Shown here: positions 15,589-24,229 of the stretch, in pieces
Layout of the letters: the number at the start of each line of letters is the position of its first letter
Position numbering within the stretch: position 1 is the stretch's first letter
DNA from: Aeromonas eucrenophila
GTDB lineage: Bacteria; Pseudomonadota; Gammaproteobacteria; Enterobacterales; Aeromonadaceae
Direction of reading: 5' to 3'
DNA length: 64,000 nt
Assembly: GCF_000819865.1 (NCBI RefSeq)
Contig: NZ_CDDF01000017.1
Coordinates: forward strand, 248,001-312,000
Translations under genes and position numbers: made by a program
The notes under the pieces: model-generated
Databases searched by the model: none
The model's input: the letters and a program-made list of their open reading frames with translations, nothing else
What the model was told of the DNA's origin: nothing

Positions 15589-18243
15589 TTAAGCGGAGGC
15601 GATAAAAACATGTTGTATCAACAGTTTGTCGATCTCTGGCAGACAGGTGCCGCAGTTGCTGCCACAGCCGAGCAGGGCCTGCAGCCCCGCCAGTTCACTC
15701 ACCCCCTGCCGTACTATGGCGTCGACTATCTGACGCTCGGACACCCGCAGGCAGGAGCAGATCAGCCGGCTCTCTCCCTGCAGTGCCGCACTCAGGGTCT
15801 GGCTCAGGCCCCCCGCCTGCAGCGGGGTGCCGAGCAGGCTCGCCAACAGCTCTATCTTGAGACTCGGGCGCCGTTCCCCCACCAGCAGCAGGCCGTCGAT
15901 GCGATCCCCGGCCAACGCCACGGCGAGCCAGCCCGACGCCAGCGGCAGCCGCAGCCAGCGCCCCTGGGTGGCCAGCCGCTGCCACCGGGCTTCCGGCGTG
16001 TCGGACCAGGAGGCCAGCAGGGTGCAGTTGCCCTCGGGCAGGGGGCGCCTGGCCCACCAGTCCACCGGCTCGTCCCAGTCTTGTCGACCGAGCCAGAGCC
16101 CCTGCCAGCGGGTCGGCTGCGCCTCGGCCCGCACCCGCCCCTGCTTGAACATGGGCTGACCCGAGAGGGGATCCACCGTGGCCGCGATGAGCCGATTGAC
16201 CGCCCCTTGGCTGCACTGGCTGTCGGTCCAGTGCATGGGCAGGAAGGCTTCCCCCTCCCGCAGCCCCTCGTCCAGCCCGACCAGCAGCCGCGCCTCCCCC
16301 AGTTCGTTGTAGAGGCGCACCAGATCCCCCTCCTTGAGCCCCAGCGCCAGCAGGCTGGCGGCACCGAGCCGCACCCTGGGCCAGGGCTCGGCCTCCTGCA
16401 GCCGCGGCACGTGGCCGGTGCGGGTCATGGTGTGCCACTGATCCCGCAGCCGGCCGGTATTGAGCAGCAAAGTGCCGTATGACAAGGAGTTGATCCGTGG
16501 AGAGGCTCCCTCCGGCTGCGGCACAGTCTTTGGCTCGGGTGGGAAGAGCTGGGCCAGGGGCAACAGGCGGGCCCGGCCATCCGGGGTAGGGAAGACGCCA
16601 TCCTCGAACAGGCGGGCACGGCCCCGGGGCCAGCGGGCGTTGACCGGCCAGCTCAGGGGCGTCAGCGCCTCGAACTCGTCCCGGCTGAGGCTGGCCAGCC
16701 CGGAGATGTCGAACTGGCGCTGCCCTTCGTTCTCGAAGCCCGACAGGGCGGCGTGCTCGCAGAAGATCTCGTGCTCGTGCTCATAGGCAAAGCCCTCGCC
16801 GAAGCCGAGCCGACGGGCGAGCTGGGTCAGCGCCCACCAGTCGGGTCTGGCCTCCCCCGGCAGGGGCAGGAAGGCGCGCTGGCGGCTGATGGTGCGCTCC
16901 GAGTTGGTGACGGTGCCGCTCTTCTCCCCCCAGGCGGCGGCGGGCAGCAGCAGGTGGGCGAGGCGCGCCGTGTCGGTGTTGGCGGTCACCTCGGAGACCA
17001 CCAGCAGCTCACAGCGGCCCAGCGCCTCGCGCACCCGGTTGCCATCGGGCAGGGAGACCGCCGGGTTGGTGCCGAGCACCCAGAGCGCGCGGATCTCCCC
17101 CCGATGCACCGCCTCGAACAACTCGACCGCCTTGTGGCCGGGGCCGCGCACTATGGTCGGGCTCTGCCAGAAGCGCTGCACCCGATCGCACTCGGCCTCG
17201 CCAAAGCCCATGTGGGCCGCCAGCTGGGTCGCCAGCCCACCCACCTCGCGCCCGCCCATGGCGTTGGGCTGCCCCGTCATGGAGAAGGGGGCCGCCCCCG
17301 GCTTGCCGATGCGCCCGCACAGCAAATGGGCGTTGATGATGGCGTTGGCCTTGTCCACCCCCTGGTTGGACTGGTTGATCCCCTGGCAGAACAGGCTGAC
17401 CGTCTTGGGGGTGCGGGCAAACAGCTGGTAGAAGCCGAGCAGATCGCCGCGAGCCAGGCCGCAGCTCTGCGCCACCGCCTCCAGCTGCCAGGCGGGATCG
17501 TCCAGCGCCGCCGCGAGCGCCTCGAAGCCGCTCACATGGCGCGCCACGTAATCCTTGTCCCAGCCGTCGCTATCGAGCAGGTAACGGCAGAGCCCGTTCC
17601 ACAGCGCCACGTCGCTGCCGGGCTTGAGCGCCAGGTGCAGGTCCCCCTGCTCCGCCGTCATGGTGCGGCGCGGATCCAGCACCACCAGCTTGAGCTCGGG
17701 GCGCCGCGCCCGCGCCTGTTGCAGGCGACGAAACAACACGGGGTGGGTCCAGGCGGTGTTGGCGCCGGTGAGCACCACCAGATCCGCGAGCTCCAGATCC
17801 TCGTAGCAGACGGGCACCAGATCCTCGCCGAAGGCGCGCTGGTGGGCCGCCACCGCCGATGACATGCAGAGCCGGGAGTTGGTATCCACGTTGGCGCTGC
17901 CGAGATAGCCCTTCATCAGCTTGTTGGCGACGTAGTAATCCTCGGTGGTGAGCTGGCCAGACAGATAGATGCCGATGGCTTCGGGCCCGGATTCGGCCAG
18001 GATGGCGGCAAAGCGGCTGGCCAGGGTATCCAGGGCCTCTTCCCAGCCGATGCGCTGCCCCAGCCAGCGCGGATAGAGCAGGCGATCGGGAAAGTCCAGA
18101 CTCTCCAGCAGGCTGGCCCCCTTGACGCACAGGGCGCCGCCATTGGCCGGATGCTCCTCGTCCCCCTGCAGTTGCCAGCCATCCCCCTCCCGCGTCAGCC
18201 GGATGCCGCACCCCACTCCACAATAGGCACAGGTGGTCTTCAT
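15589..18243 (-). CDS. nasA: Assimilatory nitrate reductase catalytic subunit
   Basis: This 884-aa cytoplasmic molybdoenzyme reduces nitrate to nitrite. Its N-terminal [4Fe-4S] motif is TCAYCGVGCG, with the later ligand in GGALCVKGA. The molybdopterin-binding body follows (CMSSAVAAHQRAFGEDL, GINQSNQGVDKANAI, TGQPNAMGGREVGG). A C-terminal BFD-like [2Fe-2S] domain is present (CSCLRVSERQI, CGSNCGTCLPEI), as in Klebsiella NasA. No separate NasC-type FAD electron-transfer protein is seen in the window. The last codon is followed by the TAA recreated by MITE copy 2. The upstream leader contains an attenuator. Confidence 0.94.
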   Translation of the reverse strand: MKTTCAYCGVGCGIRLTREGDGWQLQGDEEHPANGGALCVKGASLLESLDFPDRLLYPRWLGQRIGWEEALDTLASRFAAILAESGPEAIGIYLSGQLTTEDYYVANKLMKGYLGSANVDTNSRLCMSSAVAAHQRAFGEDLVPVCYEDLELADLVVLTGANTAWTHPVLFRRLQQARARRPELKLVVLDPRRTMTAEQGDLHLALKPGSDVALWNGLCRYLLDSDGWDKDYVARHVSGFEALAAALDDPAWQLEAVAQSCGLARGDLLGFYQLFARTPKTVSLFCQGINQSNQGVDKANAIINAHLLCGRIGKPGAAPFSMTGQPNAMGGREVGGLATQLAAHMGFGEAECDRVQRFWQSPTIVRGPGHKAVELFEAVHRGEIRALWVLGTNPAVSLPDGNRVREALGRCELLVVSEVTANTDTARLAHLLLPAAAWGEKSGTVTNSERTISRQRAFLPLPGEARPDWWALTQLARRLGFGEGFAYEHEHEIFCEHAALSGFENEGQRQFDISGLASLSRDEFEALTPLSWPVNARWPRGRARLFEDGVFPTPDGRARLLPLAQLFPPEPKTVPQPEGASPRINSLSYGTLLLNTGRLRDQWHTMTRTGHVPRLQEAEPWPRVRLGAASLLALGLKEGDLVRLYNELGEARLLVGLDEGLREGEAFLPMHWTDSQCSQGAVNRLIAATVDPLSGQPMFKQGRVRAEAQPTRWQGLWLGRQDWDEPVDWWARRPLPEGNCTLLASWSDTPEARWQRLATQGRWLRLPLASGWLAVALAGDRIDGLLLVGERRPSLKIELLASLLGTPLQAGGLSQTLSAALQGESRLICSCLRVSERQIVDAIVRQGVSELAGLQALLGCGSNCGTCLPEIDKLLIQHVFIASA

Positions 18244-18304
18244 TCCCTCGCTCCTTATCGCCCGGCCGCCCGTTCATCGCGGGCAGCCCATTGTCATGGC
18301 CCAT

Positions 18305-18347
18305 AAAAAAAAGCGTCAGCCCCCCAGGGGGACGGACGCCTTTGTCC
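18305..18347 (-). promoter_or_regulatory. ANTAR-type attenuator in the nasA leader
   Basis: On the minus strand a GC-rich stem (18313-18339) followed by eight T forms an intrinsic terminator about 60 bp before the nasA start. The 14-nt hairpin GGAC-AAAGGC-GTCC (18334-18347) has a hexaloop with A1 and G4, and its 3' arm is part of the terminator stem, the same layout as in the nrtA leader. The rest of the 320-bp gap to the divergent methyltransferase gene should hold both promoters. Confidence 0.7.
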
Positions 18348-18563
18348 AGATAAGCCATGTTCACTTTGTCCAAGGGTGACTGCAAAGCCTGCGCCAAGAT
18401 GCAAAGCACGTCGGGACGGCGGCCAGGGCCGAGGGAGTGCGCCGGGACGGTGCAGGTGCCCCCTTGTTGGGCCCGCCCCAGGCGCGGCGGGCTCATGAGC
18501 AAGGGCAGTCATGGGCAAACGGCGCGGCGGGGGTATAATGCGGCCGCCACAGAGGAGAGCGAG

Positions 18564-19070
18564 ATGAAAGAGTCAGACCAGGAATGCCTGCTGCAACACG
18601 AAGAGGGGCCGGAACGGCGCGATGACGCCGGCTATTGCGGTATCGGGCTGGTCAATCCCAAGTCCCCGGAGAACGTGGGGGCCGTGATGCGGGCCGCCGG
18701 CTGCTACGGGGCAGACGAGGTCTACTACACCGGCAGCCGCTTCGAACTGGCGCGCCGCTTCGCCACCGATACCAAACAGATGGTGGAGAAGATCCCCCTG
18801 CTCGGGGTGGACGATCTGTTGGCGTTCGTGCCCCCGGGTTGCACCCCTGTGCTGGTGGATCTCATCGAGGGCGCCACCTCGCTGCCGGACTATGTACACC
18901 CGGAACGCGCCTTCTACATCTTCGGCCCCGAGGATGGCACCCTGGATCCCGCCCGCTTCGCGGCGGTGAAGGAGGTGATCTACGTGCCGACCCGCGGCTG
19001 CATGAATCTGGCCGCCTCGGTCAACGTGATCCTCTACGATCGGCTATCCAAACAGCTGAGGAGCAAGTAG
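18564..19070 (+). CDS. TrmH/SpoU-family RNA 2'-O-methyltransferase
   Basis: This 168-aa SAM-dependent methyltransferase has the SPOUT trefoil-knot motifs GLVNPKSPENVGAVMRAAGC (motif 1, about residue 30), FIFGPEDG-like AFYIFGPEDGTLDP (motif 2) and CMNLAASVNVILYDRL (motif 3). Such enzymes methylate ribose in tRNA or rRNA; the target cannot be named from sequence. The start at 18564 follows an AGAGGAGAG site; the frame extends upstream without conserved-looking sequence. A diverged extra copy of its last 100 bp follows the stop codon. Confidence 0.85.
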   Translation: MKESDQECLLQHEEGPERRDDAGYCGIGLVNPKSPENVGAVMRAAGCYGADEVYYTGSRFELARRFATDTKQMVEKIPLLGVDDLLAFVPPGCTPVLVDLIEGATSLPDYVHPERAFYIFGPEDGTLDPARFAAVKEVIYVPTRGCMNLAASVNVILYDRLSKQLRSK

Positions 19071-19182
19071 GGAGGTGATCTACGTGGCCATACCCAAGGG
19101 CTGCATGAATCTGGCCGCCTCGGTCAATGTGATCCTCTGCGATCGGCTGGCCAAGCGCCTGAGAGATAAGGAACACGAGTAA
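18971..19182 (+). repeat. Tandem duplication of the 3' end of the TrmH-family gene
   Basis: The last 100 bp of the gene (18971-19070) are followed at once by a second copy (19071-19182) with period 100. The second copy differs at roughly one base in seven. It keeps an open frame (EVIYVAIPKGCMNLAASVNV) and its own TAA stop at 19180, but it has no start. Confidence 0.9.
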
Positions 19183-19215
19183 AGAGCAGATAAGGGAGCT
19201 AGCCCGGCAACGGGG

Positions 19216-19953
19216 TTATTTCCCCGCGCGCTTCTCCTGCTCTTTGACGAAGTCACGATAGTAGTCGTAGAGCGCGTTGCGCCTGTATATCTCGGCCAGG
19301 GTGCCGCGTCGCAGCAACTTGATCATGCCGGGATCCCATAGCTGGCGCAGATGCCGACCCTGCTGCGTATCGGCGAAGATGGGATAGGTCGACACCCAGC
19401 GCAGGAAGACCCTGGTCATGTCGGAGGGGATCTCCCCCTTCGGATAGAGCACTCCGGCGGTCAGGTAGTAGCGATAGCGCTCCTTCGCCAGCAGTTGCAG
19501 CGCCATGTCGTGGCTGTCTATCTCATACCAGCGCATCGGCACCGGGATGAACTTGTCGAAGGCCCAGCCCCGCAGCCAGAGCACATCCCGATCCCGCAGG
19601 CTCTCTTCTCCCTGCCACTCTGACCGCCATTTCTGCAGCATCAGCACGGTCACATCATCGGCCGAGGCCGGATAATCCGGCTGGTGTACTCCCGGCACTT
19701 CCCCCTGATAGACCCCCATCGCCATGTCGCCGCCTTTCTGCGCCACCACCGCCAGCGCCCGCTTGTAGGGCACTATATGGGGATGGATGCCATAACCCTG
19801 CGGCTCATAGATGGCGCGCACTATGTCCAGATAGACGCCATGACCATCGGCCTGGCAGAAGCCGGGCCAGTCATCGCAATAGACATGTATCAGGTTGGCC
19901 CGGATGGGCCCGGCGAGCAGCAGACAGCACAGCAGGAGAAGCGGTCGAACCAT
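19216..19953 (-). CDS. Stand-alone periplasmic solute-binding-like protein
   Basis: This 245-aa protein has a signal peptide (LLLLCCLLLAGPIRA) and resembles the amino-acid-binding SBP_bac_3 family by its layout: an early YLDIVRAIYEPQGYGIHPHIVPYKRAL segment (split here as YLDIVRAIYEPQGYG and HIVPYKRAL), a central GGDMAMGVYQGE, and a C-terminal RRGTLAEIYRR. It lacks an adjacent permease or ATPase, so it may be a sensor-type or orphan binding protein. The cysteine in VYCDDWPGFC is not in a lipobox. It converges on the TrmH-family gene. Its ligand is unknown. Confidence 0.65.
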   Translation of the reverse strand: MVRPLLLLCCLLLAGPIRANLIHVYCDDWPGFCQADGHGVYLDIVRAIYEPQGYGIHPHIVPYKRALAVVAQKGGDMAMGVYQGEVPGVHQPDYPASADDVTVLMLQKWRSEWQGEESLRDRDVLWLRGWAFDKFIPVPMRWYEIDSHDMALQLLAKERYRYYLTAGVLYPKGEIPSDMTRVFLRWVSTYPIFADTQQGRHLRQLWDPGMIKLLRRGTLAEIYRRNALYDYYRDFVKEQEKRAGK

Positions 19954-20155
19954 GTACCAGTATTCCTCGGTGGCGGCGTCCTCTGCGAGGGATCACAGGA
20001 GGCCGGCACGTTAAAGCCTTAACACATCATAGGAAGTTCTCGCACCGGCTCCTATCTTTTCCCCGTTTTGCGAGCGGGTCGAGGGTATTTGCCGCCTCGA
20101 TCGGTACTATGGACAGTAAGATTCATTAGTGACCCAATCAGCGAGGAGTCTCATC

Positions 20156-20587
20156 ATGCCAACCATCAAGTCACTACTCTGCCCCGTCGATTTCTCCGAG
20201 ATGTCCAGGGCCGTACTCGACTATGCCGTCTTCATGGCCAAGAGTCATCAGGCCGAGCTCAAGCTGGTCCACGTGGTGGATCAACTGCACGGTTTCGACA
20301 GCTACAAGATCCTCCACATGACCGCCATCGAGATCACCCACGAGATGGAGCGTCAGGCCAAGACCCAGCTCAAGGAGCTGGTCGCCATGTTGCCCATCCC
20401 CGCCACCTTCGAGGTACGCTTCGGTCGCGCCGCCGACGAGATCGTCGTGCAGGCGAAGGAGGACAAGGTGGATCTGGTGGTCATGGGCAGCCATGGCCGC
20501 TCCGGCATCAGCCACCTGCTGGTGGGCAGCGTCGCGGAATCCGTGGTGCGCCACGCCCCCTGCCCGGTGCTGGTGGTGCGCAAATAA
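20156..20587 (+). CDS. Universal stress protein (UspA family)
   Basis: This 143-aa cytoplasmic protein has the complete Usp fold: LLCPVDFSEMSRAVLDYAVF at the start (LLCPVDFSEMS), then the nucleotide-binding loop VMGSHGRSGISHLLVGSVAE (G-2X-G-9X-G-S) and the end strand CPVLVVRK. The ATP-binding glycines are present, so it is probably of the ATP-binding subclass. The start at 20156 has AGGAG eight bases upstream. It is monocistronic, with a hairpin terminator downstream. The stress it responds to cannot be read from sequence. Confidence 0.9.
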   Translation: MPTIKSLLCPVDFSEMSRAVLDYAVFMAKSHQAELKLVHVVDQLHGFDSYKILHMTAIEITHEMERQAKTQLKELVAMLPIPATFEVRFGRAADEIVVQAKEDKVDLVVMGSHGRSGISHLLVGSVAESVVRHAPCPVLVVRK

Positions 20588-20608
20588 CAGCTAACCCCCG
20601 ACCGAAAC

Positions 20609-20640
20609 AAGAAGGCCAGCGTTTGCTGGCCTTCTTGTTA
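20609..20640 (+). terminator. Intrinsic terminator of the usp gene
   Basis: AAGAAGGCCAGC-GTTT-GCTGGCCTTCTT forms a 12-bp stem followed by a T-rich tail. Confidence 0.75.
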
Positions 20641-20666
20641 TTGATTGCCACGGGGCGCTCGCCTCA

Positions 20667-20820
20667 GAATCTGTTCACGAGCTGTGACGAGAGGTCGTCA
20701 GCAAGGTAAAGAGCAGCGCAGGAACCGGAGTTTATAGACATAAATGAGCCCTTGGTTTCACATAAGCGAGCAGCACATGAGCCTTGATCACGGCCTTGCA
20801 GTAAGATCGTGGACAGGTTC
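20667..20820. mobile_element. MITE-like element, copy 3 (154 bp)
   Basis: Same element and orientation as the copies at 13803 and 15448, but 13 bp longer in the middle (around 20746-20765). The ends are GAATCTGTTCACGAGCTG and the inverse of GAACCTGTCCACGATCTT. Direct repeats TCA flank it (20664-20666 and 20821-20823); the right-hand one is the stop codon TGA of the L,D-transpeptidase gene. Confidence 0.85.
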
Positions 20821-21456
20821 TCAGCCGTGGGCGTAGATGACGCTGCCCCCCTTGATAAGGTCGATGATGGCCCTCGACTGCTCCCTCGGCAGCGCGGGAC
20901 ATCCCCAGCTGCGGCCCAGCTTGTCATATTTCTGCAGGTGCCTTGGGCTGGCATAGTCCGCTCCGTGCACGACGATGGCGCGCTTGCGGGCATTGCTGTT
21001 CTGGCCCGGGCTCAGGCCATCGAGGCGCAGCGAGTAGCCGTGCTTGCCCTGATAGGTTTCGGCGGTGCGATAGACCCCGAGGGAGCTCTGTCTGGAGTTG
21101 AGTTGATTGGAGAACTGGCGGGCGGCCAGCTCCCCCGAATTGCGGCCGTGACTGACCCAGGTGTGGTAGAGCAGCTTGTGGCGCTTGACGTCGATGACGA
21201 ACAACCGGCGCTGGGTAGAGGGTTTGCTGTAGTCGATGATAGTCAGAATGGGTTTTCGCTTGTGTTGCACCCGCTGATAACCCTGCAGAGCCTTGCGAAA
21301 TACCTGTTTGTCGAGCTTGCCCGCCAGACCGAGCTGGCGGTAGAGATCCTGATCCCAGCTGGCGTGGCTGGCGCCGCTGAAACAGAGCGCCCCCAGCAGC
21401 AAAGGCAGGCTCAACCAGAGCCAACCCAGTCGGGCAATCCAGTCTGTGTGCTTCAT
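20821..21456 (-). CDS. Murein L,D-transpeptidase catalytic domain (YkuD_2) protein
   Basis: This 211-aa exported protein has a signal peptide (LSLPLLLGALCFSGASHA) and a catalytic domain with AIVVHGADYAS and GRSWGCPALP, which carry the histidine and the nucleophilic cysteine of L,D-transpeptidases. The family cross-links or remodels peptidoglycan, or attaches protein to it, in the periplasm. Relatives are annotated as murein L,D-transpeptidase catalytic domain family proteins of about 200-250 aa. The stop codon comes from the target duplication of MITE copy 3. The exact substrate is unknown. Confidence 0.88.
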   Translation of the reverse strand: MKHTDWIARLGWLWLSLPLLLGALCFSGASHASWDQDLYRQLGLAGKLDKQVFRKALQGYQRVQHKRKPILTIIDYSKPSTQRRLFVIDVKRHKLLYHTWVSHGRNSGELAARQFSNQLNSRQSSLGVYRTAETYQGKHGYSLRLDGLSPGQNSNARKRAIVVHGADYASPRHLQKYDKLGRSWGCPALPREQSRAIIDLIKGGSVIYAHG

Positions 21457-21565
21457 CCTTGAAGTCGCTCCCGTTCTGGCTGGTAGCCGAGTGTCCGAAA
21501 TATCGCCACTGCTTGCTGGATAGTTATATGCAAGCCCCTGATAGGCCGCAATAAAAAACCATAAA

Positions 21566-21590
21566 AATGCCGACGCGAGTCGGCATTTTC
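21566..21590 (-). terminator. Intrinsic terminator of proBA
   Basis: On the minus strand AAAATGCCGAC-TCGC-GTCGGCATTTTT lies just past the proA stop codon and ends in a T-run. Confidence 0.85.
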
Positions 21591-21612
21591 AATGCAAGCC
21601 AAACAGCCTGGC

Positions 21613-22866
21613 TCAAGCACGGCTGAGATAGTCCGCCACGCCTACCCATTTGTAGCTGGTGAGCTCGGTCAGCCCCATGGGGCCGCGGGCATGCAGCATC
21701 TGGGTCGATACCGCCACCTCGGCACCCAGACCAAACTGGCCGCCGTCGGTGAAGCGGGTGGAGGCGTTGACATAGACGGCCGCCGAGCCGGCACCGTTGA
21801 CGAAACGCTCGGCATTGGCAAGGTCGTTGGTCAGGATGGCGTCCGAGTGACCGGCGTTGTGTTCGCGCATGTGGGCCAGCGCCTCGTTCACGTCGGCCAC
21901 CAGCCGGACCCCCAGGGTCAGCCCCAGCCATTCGGTGTCGAAATCTTCCGGCCCGGCGGCACGCAGCTGATCGGCCCCCGCCAGCAGCGGCATGGCATCA
22001 GGGCTGGCGACCAGGGTCACCTTGCGCTCGTTCATCAGGCTGACCAGTTGCGGCAGCAGGCGAGCGGCCACCTTCTCGTGCACCAGCAGGGTGTCGAGGG
22101 CGTTGCAGGCGGAGGGGCGCTGCACCTTGGCGTTGTCGATGATCGAAAGCGATCGCGCCAGATCGGCGCTCTCGTCCACGAAGACGTGGCTGATGCCAAA
22201 ACCCCCGATGATGACGGGGATGGAGCTGTTCTCCTTGCACATCTTGTGCAGCCCGGCACCGCCGCGGGGAATGATCATGTCCACATAGCGATCGAGGCGC
22301 AGCAGTTCACCCACCAGGGCCCGGTCCGGGTTGTCGATGTACTGCACGGCCTCGGCCGGCAGGCCGGAGGCGGCCAGGGCGGCCTGGATCACCCGCACCA
22401 GCTCCAGGTTGGAGTGGAAGGTCTCGCGCCCGCCGCGCAATATGCTGGCGTTGCCGGTCTTGAGGCAGAGGCTGGCGATGTCGATGGTGACGTTGGGACG
22501 CGCCTCGTAGATGACGCCGATGACGCCGATGGGCACCCGGCGGCGGGACAGACGCAGGCCGTTCTCCAGCACCCGGCTGTCGATCTCGGCACCGACGGGA
22601 TCGTCGAGCACTATCACCTTGCGCACGTCCGCCACTATGCCGGCCAGGCGCGCCGGGTTGAGCAGCAATCGGTCCAGCATGGCCTCGGAGAGCCCCGCCT
22701 CACGGCCCGCGGCTATGTCTTTCTCGTTGGCGGCCAGGATCTGCCCGCTGCGCGCCTCCAGCTCATCGGCGATGGCGGCCAGCGCCCGGTTCTTTTGCGC
22801 CGTGCTGACGGTGGCCAGCTGGTAGGCGGCTTCTCGGGCCGCCTGCCCCATTTTCTCCAGACTCAT
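21613..22866 (-). CDS. proA: Gamma-glutamyl phosphate reductase
   Basis: This 417-aa cytoplasmic NADPH-dependent enzyme reduces gamma-glutamyl phosphate to glutamate semialdehyde, the second step of proline synthesis. It is full length (E. coli 417 aa). Motifs are [19 protein letters not shown], the catalytic-cysteine region [13 protein letters not shown], and near the end [18 protein letters not shown]. The start is the ATG before SLEKMGQ, behind AAGGGATC. It is the second gene of proB-proA; the 122-bp gap contains a duplicated piece of the proB 3' end. Confidence 0.97.
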   Translation of the reverse strand: MSLEKMGQAAREAAYQLATVSTAQKNRALAAIADELEARSGQILAANEKDIAAGREAGLSEAMLDRLLLNPARLAGIVADVRKVIVLDDPVGAEIDSRVLENGLRLSRRRVPIGVIGVIYEARPNVTIDIASLCLKTGNASILRGGRETFHSNLELVRVIQAALAASGLPAEAVQYIDNPDRALVGELLRLDRYVDMIIPRGGAGLHKMCKENSSIPVIIGGFGISHVFVDESADLARSLSIIDNAKVQRPSACNALDTLLVHEKVAARLLPQLVSLMNERKVTLVASPDAMPLLAGADQLRAAGPEDFDTEWLGLTLGVRLVADVNEALAHMREHNAGHSDAILTNDLANAERFVNGAGSAAVYVNASTRFTDGGQFGLGAEVAVSTQMLHARGPMGLTELTSYKWVGVADYLSRA

Positions 22867-22904
22867 AGCTTGATCCCTTGATCTGTCGACTGACGGTGCC
22901 GCCG

Positions 22905-23045
22905 GATGGCAGCAGCACCCTATCATCTCTGTGGATGGCCCATGATCCCGTAGCCGTGGTCATGGGGTCCATAATGAAGCCGGCTGCTTTATAGCAGCAC
23001 CATGTCATCTCTGTGGATAGCGACGGCCCCATAGCCGTAGCCCAA
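22905..23045 (-). repeat. Duplication of the proB 3' end in the proB-proA gap
   Basis: The last 45-50 bp of proB (around 22989-23042, encoding [10 protein letters not shown]) recur 82 bp downstream (around 22907-22960), where one frame still reads [11 protein letters not shown]. The copy lies entirely between the two genes. A CCCATGA/TCATGGG inverted repeat occurs inside the copied region. Confidence 0.85.
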
Positions 23046-24092
23046 TACCTGTTCTATCTGATCCGAATGCACGCCGCGCAGGCGATCCAGCTCGTTGTGA
23101 TCGTAGCGGCAGATGCCCCGTGCCAACTCGCTGCCCTTGGGATCCAGGATGCGCACCACGTCGCCGCGCACGAAATCACCCTTGACCGCGACTATGCCCT
23201 TGGGCAACAGGCTGGACCCTTTATCCTGCATGGCGGCGACGGCGCCCTGATCCACCTGGACCTCGCCATGAGGGGGCGGGCCTGCCAGGATCCAGCTCTT
23301 GCGCCCTTCCAGCGGAGAGGCCAGCGCCGGGAACAGGGTCCCGACCCGCTCTCCCGCGGCGAGGCGGCCGATCACTTCGGGGATCTGGCCGGTGGCGATC
23401 ACCACGTTGACCCCGGCCCGGCGCGCCACGTCGGCCGCTTGCAGCTTGGTCGCCATACCGCCGGTGCCAAGCCCGCTGACACTGTCACCGGCCAGGGAGC
23501 GCAGGCTGTCGTCTATGGTCTGCACCTCTTCGATCAGCTGGGCATCCGGATTGCTGCGGGGATCGGCGGTAAAGAGCCCCTTCTGATCGGTGAGCAGGAT
23601 CAGCAAGTCGGCATCGGCCAGGATGGCGGCGCGGGCGGAGAGGTTGTCGTTGTCACCCACCTTGATCTCGGCGGTGGCCACCGCATCGTTCTCGTTGATG
23701 ACGGGGATGATGCGATGATCGAGCAGGGTACGCAGGGTGTCGCGGGCATTGAGGTAACGCTCGCGATCTTCCAGATCGGCGCGGGTCAGCAACATCTGAC
23801 CGATGTGCAGCCCGTAGAGGTTGAACAAATCCTGCCACACCCGGATGAGCTGGGTCTGGCCGACCGCTGCCAGCATCTGCTTGTTCGGCAGGGTCGGCGC
23901 CAGCGGGGGATGGCCCAGATGTTCACGCCCGGCGGCGATGGCCCCCGAGGTCACCAGCACGACACGATGGCCGAGACGGTGCAAGGCGGCGCACTGCCTG
24001 ACCAGCTCCACCATGTGGGCACGGTTGAGCCGGGCAGAGCCCCCGGTGAGCACGCTGGTGCCCAGTTTGACGACTATGGTTCTGTTTTCCAT
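22989..24092 (-). CDS. proB: Glutamate 5-kinase
   Basis: This 367-aa enzyme phosphorylates glutamate to gamma-glutamyl phosphate, the feedback-inhibited first step of proline synthesis. The amino acid kinase domain (about 1-255) begins [14 protein letters not shown] and includes [25 protein letters not shown] and [15 protein letters not shown]-terminal PUA domain (about 275-360; [18 protein letters not shown]) is present. The length equals that of E. coli ProB. The start at 24092 is the ATG before ENRTIVVK; the upstream open frame is the end of non-coding sequence and part of the crl region. Confidence 0.97.
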   Translation of the reverse strand: MENRTIVVKLGTSVLTGGSARLNRAHMVELVRQCAALHRLGHRVVLVTSGAIAAGREHLGHPPLAPTLPNKQMLAAVGQTQLIRVWQDLFNLYGLHIGQMLLTRADLEDRERYLNARDTLRTLLDHRIIPVINENDAVATAEIKVGDNDNLSARAAILADADLLILLTDQKGLFTADPRSNPDAQLIEEVQTIDDSLRSLAGDSVSGLGTGGMATKLQAADVARRAGVNVVIATGQIPEVIGRLAAGERVGTLFPALASPLEGRKSWILAGPPPHGEVQVDQGAVAAMQDKGSSLLPKGIVAVKGDFVRGDVVRILDPKGSELARGICRYDHNELDRLRGVHSDQIEQVLGYGYGAVAIHRDDMVLL

Positions 24093-24192
24093 GGGAACAA
24101 CGAGGTTAAAAAAGTAAGGAATCCCTTTATACCCACGGCCTTCTTGCCCTGCAAGGCAATTAAGCCTCGCAGCTGTTGCTCGCAAGGAAGGC

Positions 24193-24221
24193 GGTCCTGC
24201 GCGTCCATGACACGCAGGACC
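24193..24221 (-). terminator. Hairpin after crl, possible terminator
   Basis: GGTCCTGCG and CGCAGGACC form a 9-bp stem with an 11-nt loop about 10 bp past the crl stop. There is no T-run, so it may be Rho-dependent or a stability element. Confidence 0.45.
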
Positions 24222-24229
24222 GGTACGGG

